NCBI GenBank assembly: GCA_965248765.1
Contig: CBDFKF010000003.1
Span: forward strand, 434,001 to 498,000
Source of the DNA: CBDFKF01 sp965248765
GTDB lineage: Bacteria; Pseudomonadota; Alphaproteobacteria; VGEJ01
DNA: 64,000 nt
Direction: 5' to 3'
The notes beneath the pieces are model-generated. The model ran no database searches. It was not told the DNA's origin and worked only from the letters and a program-made list of their open reading frames with translations. Shown here piece after piece: positions 18,410 to 27,645 of this stretch (its first letter is position 1; the number at the start of each line of letters is the position of its first letter). The translations under genes were made by a program, and so were the position numbers.

Positions 18410-18593
18410 ACCGTGTCCGCCTTCCCGCGCGGCGCTACCCCACCGCGCACTCTTGCCGCAGGTCCGCGCTGAACCATATCCCATTGCGGCTGTATCGCAA
18501 CTGCGGCCGAGCGCGCGTTGTGGCCTCGGGCGGGCATTGTGGAGGGGCACTGTTGCGAGTAGGCTCGCCGGCTTTCGCAGAGGGATCGCACTC

Positions 18594-19863
<1,270 letters not shown>

Positions 19864-19877
<14 letters not shown>

Positions 19878-21141
19878 AGAGCCCGTCAACAACGACCCAC
19901 TGGCCCAGGCCGCGGAGATCGCGCGGACCATCGCTTGGCTGCGCACGCCGGCGGCGATCCGCGAGCGGGCGGGGCGCCTCACCACGGCAGCCGAGCAAGG
20001 CGCGCTCGACCATTTCTTGCTCGATCCGGATCGCCTCGATGCGGCCGCGGCCTATGTCGCCGAGGTGATCCGTGCCGACCATCCACGGCTCGACGTGCCG
20101 TACCACAGTCGCTGGCGGCACTTTGCGGCCGGCGGCGCCGACCGGTGGAGCGACCTGGCGGCGGGCTTTCGCCATTTGCCACCGGACGAGGTCGCGCGCA
20201 TCCGCTTCGATCTTGTCACCGTCAGCGTGCTCCTGGATGCCGGCGCCGGCCCGGCCTGGCGCTACCACGACAGCGCAACGGGTATGGACCTGAGCCGATC
20301 GGAGGGTCTGGCGGTGGCAAGCTTGAGACTGTTCGCCGCAGGTGCCTTCTCGATTCGTCCAGAGCAGCTGCTCCGCGCCGATGCCGAGGCACTCACCAGC
20401 GTGACCGAAGGGACAGTGGCAGAGGGCTTCCAGGCCAACGATCGAAACCCGCTTCTCGGCCTCGAGGGACGGATCGCGCTGTTGCGGGGCTTGGGCGCGG
20501 CACTCCGCACCACGCCGGAGATGTTCGGCGCGGAGTCACCGCGGATCGGCGGCCTGTTCGACTACCTCGCGGCCGAAGCGAGAGGCCGGCGGCTCCCCGC
20601 TGACAAGATTCTGGAAGCCGTGCTCGCCGGGTTCGGACCGATCTGGCCCGGGCGGTTGATCCTGGGCGGCATCAACCTCGGCGATGTGTGGCACCACGGA
20701 TCCTTGGTGGCGGACGATCTCAGCGACGGCCTGATCCCATTCCACAAACTCTCCCAATGGCTCTCCTATTCGCTGATCGAGCCGCTCGAGGAAGCGGGGA
20801 TCACGGTGACCGATCTCGATGCGCTGACCGGCCTGGCCGAGTACCGGAATGGCGGGCTGTTGATCGATCTCGGCGTCTTGCTACCCAAACATGCCGGCGT
20901 CACCGGCGAGGCGCATACCGTGGACTCGGAACTCGTGGTGGAATGGCGCGGCCTGACCGTGACACTCCTCGACCGCCTTGCCGAGCCGGTCCGGGCGCAG
21001 CTCGGCCTCAGCGCTGAGGACTTCCCGCTTGCCAAAGTGCTGGAGGGCGGGACCTGGCTGGCGGGCCGACGGATCGCCGCAGAACGGCGGGAGGACGGGG
21101 GGTCGCCGATTCGAATCGACAGCGACGGCACGGTCTTTTGA
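19864..21141 (+). CDS. urc4: Urc4/Urg3-type DUF1688 protein (uracil catabolism)
   Basis: The 425-residue DUF1688-family protein is required for uracil catabolism in yeast, though its exact reaction is not settled. Visible family features are YHSRWRHFAAGG and RWSDLAAGF near residues 80-100, VSVLLDAGAGPAWRY (about 120) and HKLSQWLSYSLIEPLEEAGI (about 295-315). The TTG at 19864 is the likely start, overlapping urc1 by 14 bases; no ATG fits. Coupling to urc1 and upp indicates one operon. Confidence 0.88.
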
Positions 21142-21166
21142 ACGGGGACAAAAGGGGGGACTGGGG

Positions 21167-21799
21167 ATGGAGACCAACCTGACGATCGTCGATCATCCGC
21201 TCGTGCAGCACAAGCTGACGCTGATGCGGCGCAAGGGAACGCCGACCGCCCTCTTCCGCCAGCTACTGCGGGAGATCAGCACGCTATTGGCCTACGAGGT
21301 GACGCGCGATCTGCCGCTCGAGGAAACCGAGATCGAAACGCCCGTGGCCGCGATGCGGGCCCCCATCCTGACGGGCAAGAAGCTTTGCTTCGTTTCGATC
21401 CTGCGCGCCGGCAACGGCATCCTCGACGGCATGCTCGATCTCGTCCCTTCGGCCCGGGTCGGCCATGTCGGCCTCTATCGTGACCCGCAGACGCTGGTCG
21501 CCGTCGAGTACTACTACAAGGTGCCGGAGGACGTGACGGACCGGCTGGTGGTCGCCGTCGATCCGATGCTCGCGACCGGCAACTCGGCCGTCGCCGCGGT
21601 GCAGCGGCTCAAGGAGGGCGGCGCCCAAAGCATCAAGTTCGTGTGCCTGCTGGCAGCACCTGAAGGCATTGCCGCCTTCAACGAGGCCCATCCCGACGTG
21701 CCGATTATTGCCGCCGCACGCGACAGCCATTTGAACGATCACGGCTACATCGTGCCCGGCATCGGCGATGCCGGCGACCGGCTTTACGGCACCCGCTAG
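21167..21799 (+). CDS. upp: Uracil phosphoribosyltransferase
   Basis: It makes UMP from uracil and PRPP. The 210-residue protein has the Upp opening ETNLTIVDHPLVQHKLTLM, the PRPP-binding loop VAVDPMLATGNSA (about 125-137) and the C-terminal PGIGDAGDRLYGT. ATG 21167 follows AAAAGGGGGG. In this cluster it corresponds to the Urc6 step that channels uracil into the URC pathway rather than only pyrimidine salvage. It ends the operon, 11 bases from a convergent gene. Confidence 0.95.
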   Translation: METNLTIVDHPLVQHKLTLMRRKGTPTALFRQLLREISTLLAYEVTRDLPLEETEIETPVAAMRAPILTGKKLCFVSILRAGNGILDGMLDLVPSARVGHVGLYRDPQTLVAVEYYYKVPEDVTDRLVVAVDPMLATGNSAVAAVQRLKEGGAQSIKFVCLLAAPEGIAAFNEAHPDVPIIAAARDSHLNDHGYIVPGIGDAGDRLYGTR

Positions 21800-21810
21800 C
21801 TAGGCCACCA

Positions 21811-22050
21811 CTAAGCGGTGGTCGCAATGCGGCAGATGATGGCGCCGACGCGGGTCTCTTCGCCCGCCCCTACCAGTATGTCCTCGACAGTGCCGACGAC
21901 CTCGCATTCGAGCTCGATGGTGGTCTTCTCGGACTCGATCTCGGCAAGCAGCGTCCCCGGCGCCACGGCATCGCCGATGGCGACGTGCCAGGCAATCACC
22001 TCGACCTCGACGGTCGCTTGGCCCATCTTTGGCACCTTCACCGCGATCAC
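21811..22050 (-). CDS. Free-standing lipoyl-carrier domain protein
   Basis: The 79-residue protein is a single biotinyl/lipoyl fold: AVKVPKMGQATVEVEV, then IESEKTTIELE with the lipoylated Lys at about residue 45, and a final GAIICRI. It carries no peripheral-subunit-binding or acyltransferase domain, which a normal E2 would have. It is encoded 36 bases downstream of the E1 alpha and beta genes. It may act as a mobile lipoyl substrate for this E1, in the way GcvH serves the glycine system, or be the remains of an E2. Confidence 0.9.
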   Translation of the reverse strand: MIAVKVPKMGQATVEVEVIAWHVAIGDAVAPGTLLAEIESEKTTIELECEVVGTVEDILVGAGEETRVGAIICRIATTA

Positions 22051-22086
22051 GGCTGGGCACTCTCCAAGACAAGAGGACTGTGCGAC

Positions 22087-23058
22087 CTAACCATCGCAGA
22101 CGGCACGGATGGCGGTGGCCAGCCGCTCCTCTGAGGGGAGCGCCGCCTGCTCCAGCGGGGCGCTGAAAGAGATCGGCACATCGGCCCGCGTCACCCGCTT
22201 GATCGGCGCCTTGAGGTCGCTGAAGACGCGCTCGGCCAACAGTGCCGACAGCTCTGCCGCGAAGCCGCAGGTGCGGTTGGCATCGTCGTAGATGACGACC
22301 CGACCGGTCTTGGCGGCGGCGGCGCAGACGCCGTCCTTGTCGAGCGGCAGCAGGGTGCGCGGATCCCACACCTGGACACTGATCCCGTCGCCGTCGAGCG
22401 CTTCGGCAACGCGCAGAGCCTCGGTCACCATCTGGCCGATAGCGATGACGGTGACATCGCTGCCCTCGCGCTTCACCTCGCCCTGCCCGAGCGGAATGGT
22501 GTAGGCCTCCTCAGGCACATCGCCCCGCTGGGCGAGGCAGCCGGCCGGTGCGAAGAAACCGACCGGATCGTCCTCGCGAATAGCGCTGACCAGAAGCCCC
22601 TTGGCATCGTACGCTGTGGCCGGGCAGACGGTCTTGATCCCGGCGTGGAGAAAGAACGGATAGGGGTTGTCAGCGTGCTGGCCTGCAAGGCCGTTGCGCG
22701 CACCAGTCGCCATCACGGTGTAGGTGACCGGCACGGTGACCTGCCCACCCATCATCAGGCGCATCTTGGCGGCATTGTTCACGAGCTGGTCGAAGGCAAG
22801 GTAGAGCAGCGTCGCAATCTGGAACTGGACGATCGGCCGCATGCCGGCCATCGCGGCGCCGGTGCCGAAGCCGACGAACGCAGCCTCGGAAATCGGTGTA
22901 TCCAGGACGCGCATGGGCCCGAACCGCTCCAACAGACCCCGGGTCTCGCCGCGCAGATTGTCGCGGATGTCCTCGCCGAGGATGAAGGTGCCGGGATCGC
23001 GCTCCATTTCCTGGTGATAGGCCTCGTTCATGGCCTGGAGATAGCGGAGGCGCCGCAT
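22087..23058 (-). CDS. 2-oxoacid/acetoin dehydrogenase E1 component, beta subunit
   Basis: The 323-residue transketolase-fold subunit pairs with E1 alpha. Conserved stretches include LGEDIRDNLRG (about 28-38), DTPISEAAFVGFGTGAAM (about 53-70), QHADNPYPFFLHAGIK (about 125-140) and the C-terminal domain with VWDPRTLLPLDKDGV. The start ATG 23058 overlaps the E1 alpha stop (ATGA). Sequence style is acetoin-dehydrogenase-like (AcoB/PdhB), but the substrate is not fixed by motifs. Confidence 0.9.
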   Translation of the reverse strand: MRRLRYLQAMNEAYHQEMERDPGTFILGEDIRDNLRGETRGLLERFGPMRVLDTPISEAAFVGFGTGAAMAGMRPIVQFQIATLLYLAFDQLVNNAAKMRLMMGGQVTVPVTYTVMATGARNGLAGQHADNPYPFFLHAGIKTVCPATAYDAKGLLVSAIREDDPVGFFAPAGCLAQRGDVPEEAYTIPLGQGEVKREGSDVTVIAIGQMVTEALRVAEALDGDGISVQVWDPRTLLPLDKDGVCAAAAKTGRVVIYDDANRTCGFAAELSALLAERVFSDLKAPIKRVTRADVPISFSAPLEQAALPSEERLATAIRAVCDG

Positions 23059-24065
23059 CAGTCGGTTCCCAGGGCCGGAAGGCCTGGATAGGTCTTGGCG
23101 TACACGTAGTCGAGCGCGTCCTCGGCCGCCGGCCAGGGCGCCTGGCGGGCGATCGCGACGGCATCGCTGAGCTCCTGATCGACGCCCTCGTCCATCGCGG
23201 CGCGATCGGCCGGACTCCACAGGCCCGACTCGACGAGCCGGCCGCCCCAGCCTTCGATCGCGTCGCGTTTGCGCCACTCGTCGATCTCGGCCTCGGTGCG
23301 ATAGTTGAGCTTCATGTGTCGTTCGGCCGTGTAGTGGCCGACGTAGCGGTAGGTTTGGCACTCGATGAAGCTCGGGCCGCCGCCGCCGCGGGCGCGCGCC
23401 ACCGCCTTGTCGGTCGCGGCGTGGACCGCCTGGACGTCCATGCCATCGACGGTCTCGCCCGGCATGCCGTAGGCATCGGCGCGGGTGTGGATGGGCACTT
23501 TGACCACCGATTGGATCGGCGTGGTGATGGCGTATTGGTTGTTCTCACAGACAAAGATGACCGGGAGCTCCCAGATCGCCGCGAGATTCATCGCCTCGTG
23601 GAAGAGACCGTGGTTGACGCCGCCGTCGCCAAAGAAGCTGGCGGCAACCCGATCCTCGCCGCGCGATTTGAAGGCAAAGGCGGCACCACAGGCCATCGGC
23701 ATGCCGGCAGTGACAATGCCGTTTGCGCCGTAAATGCCCAGGCTCATGTCGGCGATGTGCATGGAGCCGCCGCGACCCTTGTTGTAGCCGGACTCGCGAC
23801 CCATGAGCTCGGCGAACATGTAGCGGACCGAGCCGCCCTTGGCGATGATGTGGCCGTGGCCACGATGTGTCGAGGTCATGACGTCGTCGTCGCGAAGCGC
23901 GCTGCAGACACCGACCGGGACCGCCTCCTGGCCTACCGATTCGTGTGTGACCCCGGCGATCTCGTCGGCCTCGACCAGCTCGACGACCCACTCCTCGAAA
24001 CGCCGGATCAGTCGCATGGTGCGGTACATGTGGGCCGCGGTCTCAAGTGGAACGTCAATGCTCAT
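23058..24065 (-). CDS. 2-oxoacid/acetoin dehydrogenase E1 component, alpha subunit
   Basis: The 335-residue thiamine-diphosphate subunit has the binding motif GDGGVNHGLFHEAMNLAA (about 163-180, the GDG-N type motif), the phosphorylation-loop-like GMPGETVDGMD and the THRGHGH and GRGGSMH segments. It begins SIDVPLETAAHMYRTM after a GGGAG ribosome binding site. It is first in an operon of E1 alpha, E1 beta and a lipoyl domain. No E2 acyltransferase or E3 follows, so part of the complex must come from elsewhere. Confidence 0.92.
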   Translation of the reverse strand: MSIDVPLETAAHMYRTMRLIRRFEEWVVELVEADEIAGVTHESVGQEAVPVGVCSALRDDDVMTSTHRGHGHIIAKGGSVRYMFAELMGRESGYNKGRGGSMHIADMSLGIYGANGIVTAGMPMACGAAFAFKSRGEDRVAASFFGDGGVNHGLFHEAMNLAAIWELPVIFVCENNQYAITTPIQSVVKVPIHTRADAYGMPGETVDGMDVQAVHAATDKAVARARGGGGPSFIECQTYRYVGHYTAERHMKLNYRTEAEIDEWRKRDAIEGWGGRLVESGLWSPADRAAMDEGVDQELSDAVAIARQAPWPAAEDALDYVYAKTYPGLPALGTD

Positions 24066-24182
24066 GGGGGCTCCCTGGGTCTCCCTGGCAGGCGCTGCGC
24101 CAGTTAGTATCGCAGATCGCGCACCCGCCGCATTCTGCCACAGCAGCTCACCCTTTCAATGCCACCAAGGAGGCTCGAGAAC

Positions 24183-24971
24183 ATGGCGCATCCCAGCTTC
24201 AAGGACATGGCCCGCACGCGCGGCCCCAAGATCGGCACCGTAGTGCTCGAGTTCGACACGCCCGGTATCGGTCAGATCCTCAAGGCCGCCGGCCTTGATT
24301 TCATCTTCCTCGACATGGAGCACTCGGGCTTCAGCATCTCTGACCTCAAGCGCACGCTGCGCTATACCCAGGCGGCAGAGATGCCGGTGCTGGTGCGCGT
24401 CCCGTCCGACCGCTACGACCATATCGCGCGCGCCCTCGATGCCGGCGCCGATGCGCTCATGGTGCCGATGGTAGGCACGGTCGAGCAGGCCAAGCACATC
24501 ATCGCGTGCGCCAAATACAGCCCCCAGGGCATGCGCGGCTTCGCACCCCAGGTCGCGCACGATCGCTACATGCCCGGCCCGATCCTCAAGAAGATGCGCG
24601 CGGCCAACCGTCACACCTCAATCTGGGCCCAGATCGAAACGGCGGAGGGCGCGGCCAATGCGGATGGCATCGCCGCGGTGCCGGGGATCGATTGTTTATG
24701 GGTGGGCCACATGGACCTCAGCACCTCGCTCGGCATTCCCGGTCAGTACGACCGGCCCGAGGTGAAACAAGCCTTCCAGAGCGTGGTCACGGCAGCGAAA
24801 AAGGGTAGGAAGTTACTCGGCCGCATGGTGCAGGACGTGAAGGCGGGCGCCCGCGCCCATGCCGACGGCTTTAAATTCCTGGCCTATCACGTCGATGCGT
24901 GGGCACTGCATGAGTTCATGCAGGCCAACGTGGCGGCGATGCGGGCCCGCTGCCGTCGGCGCGCGGCGTGA
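24183..24971 (+). CDS. HpcH/HpaI-family aldolase
   Basis: The 262-residue class II (metal-dependent) pyruvate-type aldolase has FIFLDMEHSGFS (catalytic His and metal region, about 40-51), MPVLVRVPSDRYDHI, LDAGADALMVPMV (about 88-100) and IETAEGAANADGI with the metal Glu (about 152-164). These are standard marks of 2-keto-3-deoxy aldolases such as HpcH/GarL. Start ATG 24183 has AAGGAGG 11 bases upstream. The substrate is unknown. It is divergent from the E1 operon. Confidence 0.93.
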   Translation: MAHPSFKDMARTRGPKIGTVVLEFDTPGIGQILKAAGLDFIFLDMEHSGFSISDLKRTLRYTQAAEMPVLVRVPSDRYDHIARALDAGADALMVPMVGTVEQAKHIIACAKYSPQGMRGFAPQVAHDRYMPGPILKKMRAANRHTSIWAQIETAEGAANADGIAAVPGIDCLWVGHMDLSTSLGIPGQYDRPEVKQAFQSVVTAAKKGRKLLGRMVQDVKAGARAHADGFKFLAYHVDAWALHEFMQANVAAMRARCRRRAA

Positions 24972-25002
24972 GTCGGCGCTCGTCGTCTCGCGGTTGGGCC
25001 GT

Positions 25003-25641
25003 TCAGTCGAGCCAGGCGCGCCAAGCGTCCCACGCGCTGATGCGCTCGGCCATCATGGCGTAGCCCGCGGTGGTCGGGTGTACCGAGTCGCCCTTGGTGT
25101 GCTCTGCCGTCCAAGCGGGATCATCGATGAAAGCGGAGAACAGATCGAGGAACGGAACCTTGAGCTCGGCCGCGATCGCCTTGAAGGCATCGTTGGTCTC
25201 GCGGATGCGCTCGTTGGTGAACCAGAACTGGACGCCCATGATGGAATCGAGCGGCTGGTTGGTTTCATCGACCGGCACCTGACCGACCCACAACGCTGGT
25301 TTCTGCCAGGCGAGCCCTTCCTCGACCATGGCGCGGGCATTGGCGGCGCTTTCCTCGGCCGGCAACTCGATCTTGCCGTCGACCACGCGGGTGTCATTGG
25401 TACCGAAGTTGAAGACCAGATGACCGGGCAAGTGATCTGGCAAGCGCTGCTCGCACTCGGCGCGCCAGCGGGCGCGAATCTGTGCGGTGGTGTGGGCCCG
25501 AACTCCGAGGTTGTAGACGGTGATGTCATGGCCGCGGGCGCCCTCGGCGGCGGCGATCCGCGCCGGCCACCCCAGGCACTCCCCATCGCCGGTGCCGAGC
25601 GTGATCGAATCGCCTACGAAGCTGGTCACGAGAAACGTCAT
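25003..25641 (-). CDS. SGNH/GDSL-family hydrolase, copy 1
   Basis: The 212-residue hydrolase has block I VGDSITLGTGD (catalytic Ser, about residue 10), block III FGTNDTRV (Asn) and block V DSVHPTTAGYAMMAERI (Asp and His of the triad). The start ATG 25641 follows AGGAGGCCCGCT. No signal peptide, so cytoplasmic. It is a paralog of the equally long gene at 27007-27645, sharing the gene-end pattern AMMAERI-AW-AWRA-LD. Ester or acyl-amide substrate unknown. Confidence 0.92.
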   Translation of the reverse strand: MTFLVTSFVGDSITLGTGDGECLGWPARIAAAEGARGHDITVYNLGVRAHTTAQIRARWRAECEQRLPDHLPGHLVFNFGTNDTRVVDGKIELPAEESAANARAMVEEGLAWQKPALWVGQVPVDETNQPLDSIMGVQFWFTNERIRETNDAFKAIAAELKVPFLDLFSAFIDDPAWTAEHTKGDSVHPTTAGYAMMAERISAWDAWRAWLD

Positions 25642-25712
25642 AGCGGGCCTCCTTGACTGACGGGTGATCATACGCGGTCCCGCGCCCGAGGCTCTTGATT
25701 ATCGTAGTGCGC

Positions 25713-25961
25713 CTAGTGTCTGGCGATGACGCCGAGCGAGGGCCAGTTGGGCATGGCATCGATGTTGCGCGAGCCGCACCGGGTGCAGCGGGTAATAGTC
25801 TTGACCTTAGGCACGGGGAAGCCAGGTCCAAGCCGAGCGAGCAACGCATCGATAGAAAGGATGGCGTGGTGACTGCAATCCTCACACCACGCCCACATGT
25901 CGAGGTGCTCAGCACGAAGCTCAGCAAGCGTTGCCGGCGGCAGTTCTGCACGCGATTTCAT
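25713..25961 (-). CDS. Small zinc-ribbon-like protein
   Basis: About 82 residues from ATG 25961 (or 103 from 26024) include CEDCSHHAILSID and CTRCGSRNIDAMP, two CxxC knuckles that would form a zinc ribbon. Apart from this metal site I recognise no family. It may be a remnant or regulatory accessory of the neighbouring truncated Crp/Fnr gene; no ribosome binding site is decisive for the start. Confidence 0.55.
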   Translation of the reverse strand: MKSRAELPPATLAELRAEHLDMWAWCEDCSHHAILSIDALLARLGPGFPVPKVKTITRCTRCGSRNIDAMPNWPSLGVIARH

Positions 25962-26111
25962 ACGACCGTCCGGCCGCTCTTCTATCAGAAGAACATAAAT
26001 AGAACAATAACTGTATACGACCACGGCCGCCGACGAGCGCTGCTCCGGCAGTCTCCAGCTCAGAGAACGGCGGCGGAACGCGCCCTTAAAGGACGCGCTC
26101 CGCCTCGCCAG

Positions 26112-26397
26112 TCAGACTTGGCCGACCGAGAGTTCCTCGAGCCGCGAACGATCGCGGATCTCGATGCTCCTTCGCCGTCGTTCGAGAACCCCGGCATTCT
26201 CAAGATTCGCGAGCGTGCGGCTCACCGTTTCACGGGTGGTGCCGCTGAAGCTCGCGATCTCAGCCTGGGTCCGCTTCGGGTAGATGTGCCAGAAGCGGTT
26301 GTCCACCGGGTTCTGCTTCGCCAAGCGCAGCAGACCGAGGCAGATCCGACCCTTCGCATCAAGACTGTAGAGTTCCTGAATGCGTTCATAGCAGCAC
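26112..26397 (-). pseudogene. Crp/Fnr-family regulator, C-terminal fragment
   Basis: The frame runs from the IS junction at 26397: CYERIQELYSLDAKGRICLG, RFWHIYPKRTQAEIASFSGT, then TRETVSRTLANLENAGVLER. This is the helix-turn-helix DNA-recognition domain of a Crp/Fnr regulator (T-x-x-x-V-S-R-T recognition helix). The N-terminal cyclic-nucleotide or sensor domain is missing: the upstream DNA is IS256-family transposase in the opposite orientation. The regulator is therefore inactivated by transposition. Its DNA-binding domain might still be expressed from MAKQNP (26324), but no promoter is evident. Confidence 0.85.
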
Positions 26398-26679
26398 CAA
26401 GCCGAGCCCGACGTGCTGGCCTATATGAGCTTCCCCAAGGAGCACCGCACCAAGCTCCACTCGACCAATCCCCTGGAGCGCCTCAACGGCGAGATCAAGC
26501 GCCGCACCAACGTCGTCGGCATCTTCCCCAACGAGGCCGCCATCACCCGACTGATCGGCGCTATCCTCGTGGAGCAGAACGACGAATGGGCGGTGCAGAG
26601 GGCGCGCTACATGACCCTGGAAACCATCGCGCCGGTGAGCGACAATGCCCTCATCAAGATGCCTCCCGAGGCCGCTTGA
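26398..26679 (+). pseudogene. IS256-family transposase, C-terminal fragment
   Basis: The frame reads AEPDVLAYMSFPKEHRTKLH then STNPLERLNGEIKRRTNVVG, the conserved C-terminal block of mutator-type IS256 transposases (with the last catalytic Glu region in ERLNGEIKRR), ending MPPEAA. The DDE catalytic Asp residues upstream are missing, so the protein cannot be active. Confidence 0.85.
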
Positions 26680-26724
26680 GCGATCCGGCTCAGCCCGCCG
26701 GACACCGCGACCCGCTCGCGGCTC

Positions 26725-26847
26725 TTACACCACGTCCCGGGACACGATCTCTTTCGGCAAGCCAGCGAAGATAAAAACACCTCCGACACTAGGCCTGATC
26801 GGAGGTGTAAGCGGTAACTCAACACTCCTCCTTTTGCGTGGTCTCAT
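26725..26847 (-). CDS. Doubtful 40-residue ORF with strong ribosome binding site
   Basis: The ATG at 26847 is preceded by AAGGGAGG at ideal spacing. The peptide begins MRPRKRRSVELPLTPPIRPS and runs through a transcription terminator-like hairpin into the IS256 end. The 3' part is thus probably foreign to the original gene. It could be a leader peptide or a small gene truncated by the insertion. No homology recognised. Confidence 0.3.
   Translation of the reverse strand: MRPRKRRSVELPLTPPIRPSVGGVFIFAGLPKEIVSRDVV
26726..26749. repeat. IS256-type terminal inverted repeat (right)
   Basis: The sequence tacaccacgtcccgggacac and its next four bases match the usual terminal inverted repeat of IS256-family elements, 46 bases after the transposase stop. 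The partner at the left end is not in the window. Confidence 0.6.
26777..26808 (-). terminator. Rho-independent terminator, minus strand
   Basis: A perfect 10-bp stem (acacctccga / tcggaggtgt) with a 12-base loop is followed on the minus strand by TTTTTA. It would end a minus-strand transcript coming from about 26970, but no recognised gene lies just upstream on that strand. Confidence 0.65.
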
Positions 26848-26869
26848 GGAAAGTCCTCCCTTCTCTACA

Positions 26870-26895
26870 AACCCTGCGGCGTCCCGCAGGGGAGA
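26870..26895. repeat. Short GC-rich hairpin
   Basis: CCCTGCGG and CCGCAGGG form an 8-bp stem around a 4-base loop within the 300-base gap between the IS256 remnant and the second SGNH gene. Together with the downstream terminator it makes a structured minus-strand leader-like segment. No gene can be firmly supported in the rest of 26850-27006. Confidence 0.45.
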
Positions 26896-27006
26896 CCACG
26901 CTAGCATTCCTGCCGGCGTATGTTGTAACCAAATTGTCACAGCAACCTATGCGCGCGCCCGACGGCAATGAGCGGCTTGCCCTGGTCACTGCACAAAGTG
27001 CGCTGA

Positions 27007-27645
27007 CTAGTCGAGAAGAGCGCGCCAGGCCGGCCAGGCGGCGATGCGCTCGGCCATCATGGCGTAAGCGGGTGCCGTCGGATGGATGCCGTCGCCTGAG
27101 GCGATGGCGGCGCGCCACGCGCCTTCGTCGACCAGCCCGGCGAAAAGATCGAGATAGGGCACTCCGATCTCAGCGGCGAGCGCTGCGTATGCAGCGTTGT
27201 AGTCGCCGATCCGGGAGTTGGTGTAGTCGTAGACGGCGCCAGTGAACGCGGTGATCGGCATCTTCGTCTCGTCGATCGGCGTCGGACCGATCCACATCGA
27301 GGGCTTCCAGTCCACAGCCTCGGCGAAGATGCCTCGCGCGGTTGCTACGGCTGCTTCGAGTGGAACGCGGATGCCGGCTCCCGCCTCCTCGGCGGTTTCG
27401 TTCAAGCCGAAGGCGAAGAGAAGAACCCCCATCACCCCATCCGGCAAACGGGCCGTGCACTCGGCACGCCAACGGGTGGCGATCTCCACCCCGGTGTCGG
27501 CCCGTATGCCGATGTTGTAGAGGCCAGGGTCGTGGCCGCGGTCGGCCTCGATCCGAGCCAGACGTCCGCACCAGCCGAGCGCCTCGCCGTCGCCGCGGCC
27601 ATGGGTGATCGAATCGCCCACGCAGCACGTCACCAGTGCAGTCAT
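27007..27645 (-). CDS. SGNH/GDSL-family hydrolase, copy 2
   Basis: The 212-residue paralog of the gene at 25003-25641 has the same length and triad blocks: VGDSITHGRGD (Ser about residue 11), FGLNETAEE (Asn) and DGIHPTAPAYAMMAERI (Asp/His). The ATG at 27645 overlaps the stop of the CCA-transferase gene (ATGA). The two copies diverge in the middle, so the duplication is not recent. Function of the pair is unknown. Confidence 0.92.
   Translation of the reverse strand: MTALVTCCVGDSITHGRGDGEALGWCGRLARIEADRGHDPGLYNIGIRADTGVEIATRWRAECTARLPDGVMGVLLFAFGLNETAEEAGAGIRVPLEAAVATARGIFAEAVDWKPSMWIGPTPIDETKMPITAFTGAVYDYTNSRIGDYNAAYAALAAEIGVPYLDLFAGLVDEGAWRAAIASGDGIHPTAPAYAMMAERIAAWPAWRALLD

Larger units (their letters stand above)
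26398..26755 (+). mobile_element. IS256-family insertion sequence remnant (right end)
   Basis: This is the 3' end of an IS256-type element, comprising the transposase C-terminus and the terminal inverted repeat near 26726-26749. The left part of the element is missing; its remaining edge abuts the Crp/Fnr gene exactly at 26397/26398. The outer boundary beyond the inverted repeat is estimated. A remnant with one end cannot move unless a transposase acts on it in trans. Confidence 0.8.
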
